Shown here piece after piece: positions 16,366-25,258 of a stretch of 64,000 nt of DNA (position 1 is its first letter; each line of letters opens with the position of its first letter). The position numbers and the translations under genes were made by a program. This stretch comes from Pseudobacteriovorax sp. (GTDB lineage Bacteria; Bdellovibrionota_B; Oligoflexia; Oligoflexales; Oligoflexaceae): contig JABSRP010000023.1 of the NCBI GenBank assembly GCA_013215145.1, forward strand, positions 62,001 to 126,000, read 5' to 3'. The notes below the pieces were generated by a model, which saw only the letters and a list, made by a program, of their open reading frames with translations, did no database searches and was not told the origin of the DNA.

Positions 16366-18632
16366 TGGTTCCTAGCTTTGAGAGAATAGCCAAAGCAAAA
16401 GCCCGAGAGCTCAGTTTTTTCCTCTCCCTAGCTGTCACCACAGTTTTTTTCGGTATTTGTGCCTATATTTTGAAAATTTCTATCGTTGATTCGGTACGCA
16501 ATAGCTTCAAAGCCTCACAAACATTTTTGATAAATTCCATCAATATTGGAAATTCATTTGCCTTAGAATCTCAATTAGAGTCTTTAGTTAATGAACAGTT
16601 CTTAGCGGTAAATATTTACTATATCAAGTCAGGTAAAAAACAGTTGTTTCTATCGAAACCATTAGATCATAAGACTGTGAGTTCAGACTTTCCCTTAATC
16701 ATCTATCAATCTAAAATCTCCTACCAAGCCACCTATAGAATTGCAGAGAGCAATGGCTATGTCTTTTATATTAATTTAATAAAACCCATTGATATTTGGC
16801 TTTATATTTTATTGCTAGGTATATTGAGCCTTATCTTGTTTTTTATTTGTTGCTACATTCATAAAGGGTTTGGCAACCTAGCACTCACCTTTTCAAATCC
16901 AGTTGGTAAATTGATTCATAAGGTCAGAAATCAGGAGTTAAATCTCAGCAAAGAGGCGCTGGTTCATGATTTGAAATTTGAAGAAACGATGCAGTTATAC
17001 GAAACATTTCGTAATCAGTGGCACTTACTTATGGAAAATGAAAAAGAGATTCGCAGCCATGCGAAGGATAAAGCGATAGCCCAAACAACACAAATGCTTG
17101 CCCATGATGTTAGAAAACCTTTTAGTATGATTCAAGCTCTTATTGATATCGTTTCCACCACAGATGATATTAGAGAGGCACAGGCAACACTCACGAAAAG
17201 CTTGCCAACGATTTCAAACGCGATGACCTCCGTCAATGGGATGATACAAGATATTATGGATGTTGGTAGCACAGCGTCAATGCAGCTTGAAGAGATTGAT
17301 CTAGAATCCATCGTTGATTCCGCTTTAAGAAATCAATTTGCATTTACACCTAACGATTCCATTGATATTACTTACCATTTAGACCTGACACGTAAAGTCT
17401 CCGTCGACGTGTTAAAGATAGCTCGCGTATTTTCGAATATTATTGGAAATGCTGTTCAACATATGAATGCAACGGGTAGGATTTGGGTTTATGCAGTTGA
17501 AAAAGATCATTACTGCGAAGTTTGTATTGGAAATTCCGATACGTATATAGATGCAAACGATATCCCCCTTCTGTTTGATGCATTTTATACCCGAAATAAA
17601 AAAGGGGGGACTGGCCTAGGTCTCGCTATAGCAAAAAAGATCGTCAATGCACATGATGGCAAGATTTGGTGCGAATCAGACCAATTGAGGGGTACCGAAT
17701 TTTTCTTTACTCTTCCTCTTACAAACGCAAGTTCAACGAAGGTTGAGAAGACAAAGCGGAACTCCAGTGAGTATTTACAAAAAACTAGCTTCCAAATACC
17801 CGCAGAAGACTTCGTCCCCCCCAAGGCAGCATCAATTGACGATGATCTCATCAACAAACTAAAGGCAAGAATAGCGACGCATAAATCACCAATTACGGTT
17901 GCCGTACTAGATGATGAAGATATCTACATCCAGACGATTAGGAATCAAATTCATGCCCTAGGCATTATCCAAGACATCAATTTTTTGTCCTTTCAAAGTT
18001 TTAAAGATTTCAAAAGCATCCTTACAAATTCTGTGGATTTAGCCATAATTGACGTCGATTTAGGACCGAAACGCCTTAATGGGTTCGAAGTGACTGAAGA
18101 CCTACGCAAGAGAGGGTTTACGGCTACGATCTGTATTCACTCCAATAGAGCTGCCCTGGAGTATCAACCAAAAGCCCTGGCTTCGGGGGCAAACTTTTTT
18201 CTACCTAAACCCATGACAAAGCAAAATATCATATACCTCCTACTTAGTATTTTAGGCCAACAAGCCAAAAATAAGGTTGTGGCCGAAGAGATTCTCCTCT
18301 TTGAGGATGAGTCCATTTTCCAAAGGCAATGGAAACGCGTCATCGGCAAAGATAAAGTAGAAATTTATAAAGGCTGGAGCGAATTTGAAGAACACAAACA
18401 AGAGACATTTGATTGGTCTCGTTACAAATACGTTGTCGTCGACTATTATCTTTTAGATGGTGAGACTGGCATCGATGTAGCCAGAAAACTCCGCGATCAT
18501 TCCTGTGATCTTGAAATATACATGAGCTCCAGTCGGAGCGCCTTGCCTCCTGATAGTGGGGATTTGATCGCAAAACTTGTGTCGAAAGATCCTCGTGAGG
18601 CCATCTCTGAAATAAAGTTGCATCGGGCGTAG
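16365..18632 (+). CDS. Membrane hybrid histidine kinase with two C-terminal receiver domains
   Basis: A 755-residue protein. Transmembrane helices at about 16-37 and 143-165 flank a roughly 105-residue periplasmic sensor region. A HisKA domain has the H-box LAHDVRKP with His247. The HATPase domain has an N-box (NIIGNAVQHM) and G-box (GGTGLGLAIAKKI). Receiver 1 (VLDDED, phospho-acceptor Asp563 in IIDVDLG, KPMT) and receiver 2 (FEDES, Asp693 in VVVDYYL, VSKDP) follow. No DNA-binding output is attached, so phosphate must pass to a regulator elsewhere, or receiver 2 acts by binding. It is the last gene of the operon and its start ATG overlaps the previous stop (TAATG). The context suggests its input is the operon's own peptide, via the solute-binding protein. 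Confidence 0.9.
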   Translation: MVPSFERIAKAKARELSFFLSLAVTTVFFGICAYILKISIVDSVRNSFKASQTFLINSINIGNSFALESQLESLVNEQFLAVNIYYIKSGKKQLFLSKPLDHKTVSSDFPLIIYQSKISYQATYRIAESNGYVFYINLIKPIDIWLYILLLGILSLILFFICCYIHKGFGNLALTFSNPVGKLIHKVRNQELNLSKEALVHDLKFEETMQLYETFRNQWHLLMENEKEIRSHAKDKAIAQTTQMLAHDVRKPFSMIQALIDIVSTTDDIREAQATLTKSLPTISNAMTSVNGMIQDIMDVGSTASMQLEEIDLESIVDSALRNQFAFTPNDSIDITYHLDLTRKVSVDVLKIARVFSNIIGNAVQHMNATGRIWVYAVEKDHYCEVCIGNSDTYIDANDIPLLFDAFYTRNKKGGTGLGLAIAKKIVNAHDGKIWCESDQLRGTEFFFTLPLTNASSTKVEKTKRNSSEYLQKTSFQIPAEDFVPPKAASIDDDLINKLKARIATHKSPITVAVLDDEDIYIQTIRNQIHALGIIQDINFLSFQSFKDFKSILTNSVDLAIIDVDLGPKRLNGFEVTEDLRKRGFTATICIHSNRAALEYQPKALASGANFFLPKPMTKQNIIYLLLSILGQQAKNKVVAEEILLFEDESIFQRQWKRVIGKDKVEIYKGWSEFEEHKQETFDWSRYKYVVVDYYLLDGETGIDVARKLRDHSCDLEIYMSSSRSALPPDSGDLIAKLVSKDPREAISEIKLHRA

Positions 18633-18790
18633 GTCTTCTAAATGCGAGTAAATAATTAACAATTTGCCTTCTTTTACTCAAATCTCATGCTCGAGTCGCT
18701 CGCTAAGTCCCGAGCCTACATGGTTTCGCTTTATCATCGTTTGTCTGTACAATAGGGAATGCATCAAGAGTCGATACAAAGGAGGCCCTA

Positions 18791-19306
18791 TTGAACGGTC
18801 CAGATGTGATCCGGGTACTTGCAATTTCAGGGTCATTGGCTCCAGAGTCTGCCAACGAAAAACTGCTACGAGCCATTAATAAACTCGCCACCGATGATTT
18901 AGCGTTCACTCTGGTGGATATCATAGGTAGTCTGCCTTTTTTTCAACCAGAGCGGGCGGAAATCAACACGCCAGCCTCAGTTGACCGCTGGCGGACCTTG
19001 ATCCAGGCCCATGACGTAGTAGTGTTTGCCTCACCTGAATACGGTCACAGCATGCCGGGAGTCTTGAAAAACGCCATTGACTGGCTGATTCCTAGTGGTG
19101 AGCTGACAGAAAAAGCTGTTGCCATCACATCGGCGGTCAAACATGATAACCGGGGCAAGATGGGTTTAAAATCTCTCGAAATGGTTTTGAATGCTTGCGA
19201 AGCGGCGGTGATATGGAACGAGGCTATCACCAATCAAAACAGCCGGCAAATTCTCAGAATGATCAAAAGCCTCTTAAATTACGAAAAAGAAGCTCTTACA
19301 ATTTAG
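18791..19306 (+). CDS. NADPH-dependent FMN reductase family protein
   Basis: A 171-residue flavodoxin-fold protein. It starts at TTG 18791, five bases after AAAGGAGG. The flavin phosphate loop AISGSLAPESANEKLLRAI and the active segment FASPEYGHSMPGVLKNAIDWL are diagnostic of the NAD(P)H-dependent FMN reductase/azoreductase family (chromate reductase, quinone reductase and relatives). These transfer hydride to flavins, quinones or xenobiotics in the cytoplasm. It lies 158 bases after the kinase operon and has its own ribosome site, so it is probably a separate unit. Confidence 0.88.
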   Translation: MNGPDVIRVLAISGSLAPESANEKLLRAINKLATDDLAFTLVDIIGSLPFFQPERAEINTPASVDRWRTLIQAHDVVVFASPEYGHSMPGVLKNAIDWLIPSGELTEKAVAITSAVKHDNRGKMGLKSLEMVLNACEAAVIWNEAITNQNSRQILRMIKSLLNYEKEALTI

Positions 19307-19325
19307 CTTTCCATCGGTGTTGTAG

Positions 19326-19349
19326 GGTAGATCCACAGTGGGATCTACC
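19326..19349. terminator. Inverted repeat between convergent genes, probable bidirectional terminator
   Basis: A perfect nine-base-pair stem (GGTAGATCC / GGATCTACC) with a six-base loop lies in the 50 bases between the convergent stops of the FMN reductase and the serine-hydrolase lipoprotein. There is no long T run on either side, so termination efficiency is uncertain. Confidence 0.55.
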
Positions 19350-19356
19350 TTATATC

Positions 19357-20931
19357 CTAAATTCCCAAATTTTCGAAGTGCGGGATGTAGACGTAGCCTT
19401 CATTAAGCTGACAAGAAGCACCCAAAGACTGATCTAGTTTGACAAAATAGTTTTGCGAGCCCGGAACACGCTCCACTGATTTTGTCCGATAGGTCCCCGG
19501 CGGCATGGGGCATTTTTCGGTATTTTCAGCCAAGGTGGACGATTGGGCCTGACTGATTTTTAACACGGTGTTAAAGTTTGCCGTAATCTGGGTGATGGCT
19601 GGTGGTGGCTCGCCAGTTCCGAATAGGTTTGCGGCGTTTCGAATTTCTGGTGCAAAGACATCGGCAATACCCGTAAGTGCTTTGCGGCGAATCGTGGTCT
19701 TATCACCGCCAGGAGTCTGGGCATTGATAAACCAGGCAAAAAGCCTTCCTTTCGGGCTAGCAGACGTTGCCGGAAGGCAAAAATAACCGCCAAATACCGA
19801 CTCATTCCGGTTGCGGATGCCTGATGAGCCGGATCCTGTCTTACCAAAAAGACGCCAGCGTCCTCCCGATATTTGATCAAGGCGTGATTTGCCGCCGAAA
19901 GCACTGACAAAAACCCCGCGTTGACTGGTTCCAGCTGCGCCTTTAAAGAATCCCCCGACTGACTGGCTATTCACATACCCATACTTAAGGACCGCAAGAT
20001 CTTCATCCTGAACGGCGCTGCGCCAGGTGACATCGTCTAGTCTATTGACCGCTAAGCGCTTCCAAAACTCAGCCATGGTGATGGTTTTAAGGGTGTTGCT
20101 GCTGATACCGCTCCAACTTCCTGCCCTCGAAATCGTAACCGTCTGGCTTTCGTTGGAGCCGTTGCGAAAGACGTTTCCCAAGGGCTGTGGCGAGGCGCCG
20201 TGCCCTCCGCCAAAAGACTGGCCGCTATCACCATTTGTGAGCCAGTTTTTGACGAATTGATCGCTGCCACTGGCTCCGGTGATTGATTTAAACCAAACCG
20301 CTGTCGCGTTGTGACTAGTATTCGTAACCTCGGTCACGTGATCTGCCACCCAGTAATCCCTGATAGCGCTATTATACCGTGCACGACCCCGGATTTTTGA
20401 GTAAAGTCCTACCCTGCCGCCACTGGCATTGCGAATGGTTTCGGCAGCATTAAACATCACAAGGGCCTTGGTGGAAGACCAGTTTTCCATAGGGTTGTAG
20501 GCTGTTTCGTTGGAAAAATAATGATAATGGGGGACGCCGCCTATCATTCTCACATCGACCACGACCACGCGAACGTTGGGTACAGCTCGTCCGCTGCTGT
20601 CAACAGCGCCCCTGGTGTTGGAATTCGACTCATAACCTGCTGTTCCCATCAGGCTAAAGTCTAAGCCGGCAAAGGACATGTGGCGGGCATTTTTATCGGA
20701 AAAGAACGAAGGGCTGCTATAGTCGATCTCGTTGCTATTAAAATATTGGATGGGTTTTCCCCGAAATGTGGCGGTTTTTCCCGCCGATCCCCAATCGCCA
20801 ACTTCGCAGCGGATAATGCGATCCATGTTTGCCGCAGGCGTGTCTTTGGTGGCGCTGGTTTCGTTTTGAACTGTCTTGCAACTGGTAGCTAGTAAACCGA
20901 ATAGGAGCAGTGCTACTGCGAAATATCTCAT
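19357..20931 (-). CDS. Serine hydrolase lipoprotein of the beta-lactamase/PBP fold
   Basis: A 524-residue protein with lipobox LATSC (Cys18). The three motifs of the penicilloyl-serine transferase fold appear in order: SxxK as SSTK (nucleophile Ser about 153), SxN as SHN (in NTSHNAT, about residue 206) and KTG in FGKTGSGSSG (about residue 356). Such proteins are beta-lactamases, D,D-peptidases or esterases acting on the periplasmic side. An approximately 60-residue glycine-rich insertion (FGGGHGAS region) and a C-terminal extension of about 100 residues are unusual for class A enzymes. ATG 20931 follows GAGGTGAG and overlaps the stop of the upstream exported protein by four bases, so both are made together. 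Confidence 0.75.
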   Translation of the reverse strand: MRYFAVALLLFGLLATSCKTVQNETSATKDTPAANMDRIIRCEVGDWGSAGKTATFRGKPIQYFNSNEIDYSSPSFFSDKNARHMSFAGLDFSLMGTAGYESNSNTRGAVDSSGRAVPNVRVVVVDVRMIGGVPHYHYFSNETAYNPMENWSSTKALVMFNAAETIRNASGGRVGLYSKIRGRARYNSAIRDYWVADHVTEVTNTSHNATAVWFKSITGASGSDQFVKNWLTNGDSGQSFGGGHGASPQPLGNVFRNGSNESQTVTISRAGSWSGISSNTLKTITMAEFWKRLAVNRLDDVTWRSAVQDEDLAVLKYGYVNSQSVGGFFKGAAGTSQRGVFVSAFGGKSRLDQISGGRWRLFGKTGSGSSGIRNRNESVFGGYFCLPATSASPKGRLFAWFINAQTPGGDKTTIRRKALTGIADVFAPEIRNAANLFGTGEPPPAITQITANFNTVLKISQAQSSTLAENTEKCPMPPGTYRTKSVERVPGSQNYFVKLDQSLGASCQLNEGYVYIPHFENLGI

Positions 20932-21641
20932 AGCTCACCTCGAAAGTTTGGATCTTTAAGTGCAGCCACATCAATGGTTCCTCCGTCGCAGACAAGGTAG
21001 GCTTCCTTGCCATCCACAGGGTATTTAACGAACTCAGGAATGATGGCTTTTTGCTTATCCTCAAAAATCTGTATCGTAAAGCGTTTCAGGGCTTGAAGAC
21101 CCTGACCAACCGGGACTTGACTTCGATTTCCGTCGCTGCTTTCCTGATAGGCATAAAGCTCTTTCACGGCAACATCGTATTGCCGCTGACGATCATTGAT
21201 GAGCTCTTTGCGATTGCTTGTAAGAGAAGCCAGCTCTTGAAACTGACCGTAAGTAACTAATGTTGTGCCACTTGATTGCTGAACTATAGCAATGCCTTTT
21301 CCTATATTTTGTTTTTTGCCGGTAGCATCTGTGTAGGAGGAGATTTTTTGCACGGAAATGGACACCGCGTTTTCCTTATTATCGCCGCCGCTATTGTTAC
21401 AAGTGAATATAATAGTTGGGGGGATCTCATCTTTTTTGCGATCCTCACAACTGGTGTCGATCTCTCCTGAAGCTGTTTCTTCCTGAGACGGTGGTGAGCA
21501 GGTGACCTCTTTTGAGACAACGTTAGAATTAGCCTGTTCAGGAGGCCCGCTGCCCCGAAATACACTTTCTAATCCCTGGGCCTGGCCATAGGCCACAGGA
21601 GAGAAGATCCAAACCATCAAACATCCGATGAGACTCTTCAA
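20928..21641 (-). CDS. Exported protein coupled to the serine hydrolase
   Basis: A 237-residue protein starting at TTG 21641 with TAGGAG upstream. The signal peptide (LIGCLMVWIFSPVAYGQ) is followed by a low-complexity Ser/Glu-rich stretch containing three cysteines. A strand-rich region (FTCNNSGGD, VSISVQKISSY) comes next, then a helix (LTSNRKELINDRQRQYDVAV) and a C-terminal beta part. No family recognised. Its stop overlaps the start of the serine-hydrolase gene (ATGA), so it is the first gene of a two-gene operon and may be a partner or chaperone of that enzyme. Confidence 0.65.
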   Translation of the reverse strand: MKSLIGCLMVWIFSPVAYGQAQGLESVFRGSGPPEQANSNVVSKEVTCSPPSQEETASGEIDTSCEDRKKDEIPPTIIFTCNNSGGDNKENAVSISVQKISSYTDATGKKQNIGKGIAIVQQSSGTTLVTYGQFQELASLTSNRKELINDRQRQYDVAVKELYAYQESSDGNRSQVPVGQGLQALKRFTIQIFEDKQKAIIPEFVKYPVDGKEAYLVCDGGTIDVAALKDPNFRGEL

Positions 21642-21783
21642 AGCAAACTCCTAGAAAATCGCAAACAAAAACAATCCGGTGAATGATAAATTATCCAATA
21701 CTTCACCTCTGATTAACAAGTTGTTTTCTCTCAGGAATCTGACTGTGTTCGCTAAAACCCACCAACTGTACCTTATGTACATG

Positions 21784-22386
21784 TCACAAGGAGATCGCCG
21801 AGGATTTAAGATTAAGTCTTGTCTTAATGCGGCTTAGGCCAACCTCGGTAACCCCCAAATAGGAGACTAAATCTTTTTGGTTAATAGAAGAGTATTGAGA
21901 GAATCTCTGTAAAGCCAATTGGTATCGCTCTTCGATGCTAAGGCAAAGAAACTCGTATTCTCGTCTTTGTTTTTTCTCGGCAAGATTAAGCAAAGCCTCG
22001 AGAAAATACTGGGAAAGGGTAGGGGATTCTTTCATGGATTGGTAGAGTTTCAACGCTGAGAATCTCAAAAATGTTGAATCCTCCAGGCATATCAATTCGT
22101 AGAGGTATTTGTTTCCAGGTTTAGGAATAGATATGTGGCCAATCATCTGCCCCGGTGCGAAAAAACTCTTCACCCGTTCGTTCCCCTCAAAGGTGAGATA
22201 AACAACTTTTGCCAAACCTGATGTGATAATGTCGATGGTGTCGGCCGGCTCACCTTGAGCAAAGAGCCTTTGGTCTTTTTTTAAGATTTTAGTCTCTGGT
22301 CCTAATAGCTTCAAGGTATGGCTCGCTAGCATTTCCATATGTGCATTAACCTCGGTTAATTTTGTTTTTTTTACTTCGGAATACAC
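21784..22386 (-). CDS. Crp/Fnr-family transcriptional regulator
   Basis: A 200-residue protein. It has an N-terminal cyclic-nucleotide-binding-like barrel (LFAQGEPADTIDIITSGLAKVV, FFAPGQMIGHI) without an obvious cAMP-binding signature, a dimer helix, and a C-terminal helix-turn-helix (QKDLVSYLGVTEVGLSRIKTRL). There is no N-terminal cysteine cluster, so it is not an oxygen-sensing Fnr. The GTG start has a weak ribosome site; ATG 22338 is an alternative. It faces the molybdenum hydroxylase genes across about 50 bases, so it probably controls them. Confidence 0.85.
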   Translation of the reverse strand: MYSEVKKTKLTEVNAHMEMLASHTLKLLGPETKILKKDQRLFAQGEPADTIDIITSGLAKVVYLTFEGNERVKSFFAPGQMIGHISIPKPGNKYLYELICLEDSTFLRFSALKLYQSMKESPTLSQYFLEALLNLAEKKQRREYEFLCLSIEERYQLALQRFSQYSSINQKDLVSYLGVTEVGLSRIKTRLNLKSSAISL

Positions 22387-22436
22387 TACACCTGATGAGT
22401 TAAGGTATGCCAGCGCTATCTTTTAAGGAGGCATTC

Positions 22437-22898
22437 ATGACGTCAATGACGAAGATCACTGTTAATGGTGTCCTGTATACAGTGGGCGATGATATAAACA
22501 AACCGCTTTTGCGGGTTCTTAGGGATACATTGCGGCTAACGGGAACCAAGTACGGTTGTGGCAAAGGGCTTTGCGGGGCCTGTACCGTCCATGTCGCTGG
22601 CGTTGCTGTAAGATCCTGCCAAATCCCTCTAGGCTCCGTTGTTGGGCAGAAAGTGATTACCATCGAACAACTTGCTAAGGATCGGCATCCACTCATCTCC
22701 TATTGGGTCAAGAATAATGTCCCGCAGTGTGGGTTTTGTCAAAGCGGTCAGCTGATGAGTGCCGCGAATTATGTGGCGTCGAAAAACGCCAAGACCTCTG
22801 ACATTGATGATGCTATGTCAGGTAATCTCTGCCGTTGCGGGAGCTACCCACGGATCAAATCGGCCCTTAGCCAGTATTTAAAACAACAGAACGCCTAA
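22437..22898 (+). CDS. iorA: [2Fe-2S] small subunit of a molybdenum hydroxylase (isoquinoline 1-oxidoreductase alpha type)
   Basis: A 153-residue protein when started at ATG 22437, preferred because AAGGAGG lies just before it; an ATG at 22407 lacks such a site. A plant-type [2Fe-2S] cluster (CGKGLCGAC, then C after about 22 residues) is followed by the second all-helical [2Fe-2S] domain (CGFCQSGQ, LCRCGSY). This is the electron-transfer subunit of xanthine-dehydrogenase-family enzymes, closest to IorA/CoxS. It lies 27 bases upstream of the catalytic subunit and forms an operon with it. Confidence 0.92.
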   Translation: MTSMTKITVNGVLYTVGDDINKPLLRVLRDTLRLTGTKYGCGKGLCGACTVHVAGVAVRSCQIPLGSVVGQKVITIEQLAKDRHPLISYWVKNNVPQCGFCQSGQLMSAANYVASKNAKTSDIDDAMSGNLCRCGSYPRIKSALSQYLKQQNA

Positions 22899-22925
22899 TG
22901 GTACTTCATTAGCGAAAGGATAAGG

Positions 22926-24884
22926 ATGAATTCTAGACGAGAGTTTTTGCAAAAACTACCTCAATGGTATGCTGTAGCACTTCTTGGACAGGGATGTGTG
23001 CTGATACCACCCCTGCCAACCTTAAAAGACGACCCTGAATCGTTGGCTAAGGGGTGGATCGCCCTTTCGGAAGACGGAGGCGCCAAGCTATTTTTACCCA
23101 AATGCGAGATGGGGCAAGGTATTAGCACGGGATATGCAAAGCTCATTGCCGATGAGTTGGGTATCGGATTGGATCAAGTTTCCATACGATTGGCTGAGCC
23201 TCATGTGTTTTCCGCAGTCAAGTTCACCGTAGGAAGTGAGTCGATTTCCCGATACTACGATCATATTGTAACAGCCTGCCGCGCACTAAAGCGCACCGGT
23301 ACCTCGAAAGCGTTGGCGTCGAGAAAGGATTCCGAAGAGGCGGATACCCGGGAAGACGCACAGGATAAGTCAACGGGGGCAACGATATTCACCCACGATG
23401 TATATCCTGAATCCATGGTGTATGGTCACGTGTTCAAGCCACCCAAGTTTGGGCAAAAAATGCTCAAATTCAATGACGAAAAGCTACGCGAGCTTCCCTC
23501 TATGCAAGTCATATGGGATAGCGATAACCAGCTGCTCGGAGTCGTGGCCCCAGGTTTTTGGGAACTGCAGCAGGCAAAACGACCGATGGAAATCACATGG
23601 CAGTTGGAAGACTCGGAGCTTACCAATGAGCACCTTAACGAGCAGCTTGACTTCTCGTCAGCATCCATGTTTTCTGGAAAAACCTTACAGGAAGCCGGTG
23701 AACCGTCTTCCCAACAGACCAAAGATACATTGGATGTTTTCTTTGAAACGCCAATCCAAAGCCACGCATGTATGGAAACCCAAGCAGCCGTAGCCGATGT
23801 TCAAGACCATGTTGCAAAAATCTGGGTGGGCTCCCAGGCTCCTTGGTATGTGCTGAAGGTGGCACGCAGCATTCTTTCCGATCATGACGAACAGGTCTTT
23901 CCGCAGTACTTGGGCGGAGGCTTTGGAGGAAGAGTCGTCCAGCCGGCGGTTCGAGAAGCCCTCCTATTATCAAAGGTATGCCGCAAACCGGTTAAGGTTC
24001 AGTGGACTCGTGAGGAGGACTTTCAGTATGGTTACTTTCGTAGTCCTACAAAGCATGCAATTAAGCTGCAGACGGATAACAAGGGGAATTTGACACACTG
24101 GCATCATCGATTTTCGTCGGGGCGCGTGGTACTGACGAACGCCTTTCCCAGTCGAGCCATTGTTTGGGCCAGTTCCTTTATTGCCGATCGAGGTGGCGCT
24201 CGGGGGGCTGAGTTTCGCTATCAAAGCCGCTATGTGAAGACAGAGTATTGGTCGGAAACCCTTGCGATACCGACGGGGCCTATGCGATCCCTTGGTGCTC
24301 CTGTCAATAACTTTGCTATTGAAGTTGCTTTAGATCAGGTAGCCCGTAAGTTAGGTATCGACCCTATAAGTTTTCGGTTGCAGCGGCTTCAGCCTGCAGA
24401 AAAACGACTTAAAGCTACTCTAGAAGGGCTTCGCTACATGCTGAAAGACGACGATATCGATGATGTTTCCAGTCCGGGAGTTGCCTGTGGTTCTTATAAA
24501 GCTGTGACCTTTGTCTCAGTTGCCGTCTCTATGAAAAACAAAAAGATCGCTAAGGTCTACGTATGTCACGACTGTGGGTATACTGTGGTCTCTGATTTGG
24601 TTCGTCAGCAAATCGAAAGTAATGTCGTTTGGGGCCTATCCTTTGCCCTCAGCGAATCTACGGAGCTCAAAGATGGAAGGATGTATGCAGAAAACTTTGA
24701 CACCTATCCTATCCCCAGAATGGCTGATATCCCGCCTAACCAGATGCGACTCATTAACTCCGGCCCAAGTCAGAAACCCTCTGGGGCTGGTGAAGCAGCG
24801 ATGATGCCGGTGGTACCAGCTGTTATTAATGCGTTAGCACGGAAAACTGGAACCTTGCCAGCTTCCACGCCGTTTCGCTACTGA
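22926..24884 (+). CDS. iorB: Molybdopterin-binding catalytic subunit, IorB-like (compact)
   Basis: A 652-residue protein with a twin-arginine-type N terminus (NSRREFLQKLPQW), so it is likely exported folded with its partner. Family segments include KCEMGQGI, GGGFGGR (pterin binding), WTREEDFQ, GPMRSLGAPVN and the C-terminal GAGEAAMMP with the general base Glu623. The family is the aldehyde/isoquinoline oxidoreductase large subunit. It is about 80-100 residues shorter than typical IorB. The region between the first substrate domain and the KSTGATIFTHDV segment (about residues 110-155) is unusually short and highly charged, which suggests an internal deletion. Substrate unknown. Confidence 0.87.
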   Translation: MNSRREFLQKLPQWYAVALLGQGCVLIPPLPTLKDDPESLAKGWIALSEDGGAKLFLPKCEMGQGISTGYAKLIADELGIGLDQVSIRLAEPHVFSAVKFTVGSESISRYYDHIVTACRALKRTGTSKALASRKDSEEADTREDAQDKSTGATIFTHDVYPESMVYGHVFKPPKFGQKMLKFNDEKLRELPSMQVIWDSDNQLLGVVAPGFWELQQAKRPMEITWQLEDSELTNEHLNEQLDFSSASMFSGKTLQEAGEPSSQQTKDTLDVFFETPIQSHACMETQAAVADVQDHVAKIWVGSQAPWYVLKVARSILSDHDEQVFPQYLGGGFGGRVVQPAVREALLLSKVCRKPVKVQWTREEDFQYGYFRSPTKHAIKLQTDNKGNLTHWHHRFSSGRVVLTNAFPSRAIVWASSFIADRGGARGAEFRYQSRYVKTEYWSETLAIPTGPMRSLGAPVNNFAIEVALDQVARKLGIDPISFRLQRLQPAEKRLKATLEGLRYMLKDDDIDDVSSPGVACGSYKAVTFVSVAVSMKNKKIAKVYVCHDCGYTVVSDLVRQQIESNVVWGLSFALSESTELKDGRMYAENFDTYPIPRMADIPPNQMRLINSGPSQKPSGAGEAAMMPVVPAVINALARKTGTLPASTPFRY

Positions 24885-24922
24885 ATTCTCCGCGACGATG
24901 GGAGTTTATCTTGGCATTTTTT

Positions 24923-25258
24923 TTAAAAACGTTCGACGATATAGTCAACTGCCGAGGTCCCAGACGTACAAGTTCCATAACGTACGTCAATAGATCGGCC
25001 AGCGTGCGCCGCTGCAAGTAATACGGAAAGAGTCGCTTTGCCACCAGGCGTTGAGACATCTATGGAAAAGTAATTTGTACCTGATGATTTGCATCCCGAA
25101 TCCGTTTGAAACAGAACCAAGTCGTTTCCGGGGGTTGGGTAAATCGTTTTGATTTTTTTGTTTTTTTCGTAGGCACCGAAGGCTTGAGATCCCCAGATTA
25201 ACAGTCCTGTAACTATAGTTAATTTTCTTAGTATATGTTTTCCTTTTAGTTTAATCAC
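24923..25258 (-). CDS. Small exported two-cysteine protein (paralogue of 12872-13180)
   Basis: A 111-residue protein starting at GTG 25258. A signal peptide (RKLTIVTGLLIWGSQAFG) is followed by a mature part with two cysteines (DSGCKSSG and YGTCTSG) around a helix SVLLAAAHAGRSI. Spacing and key residues match the gene at 12872-13180. It is convergent with the molybdenum hydroxylase operon, with 38 bases between stops, and stands alone. Function unknown. Confidence 0.65.
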   Translation of the reverse strand: MIKLKGKHILRKLTIVTGLLIWGSQAFGAYEKNKKIKTIYPTPGNDLVLFQTDSGCKSSGTNYFSIDVSTPGGKATLSVLLAAAHAGRSIDVRYGTCTSGTSAVDYIVERF

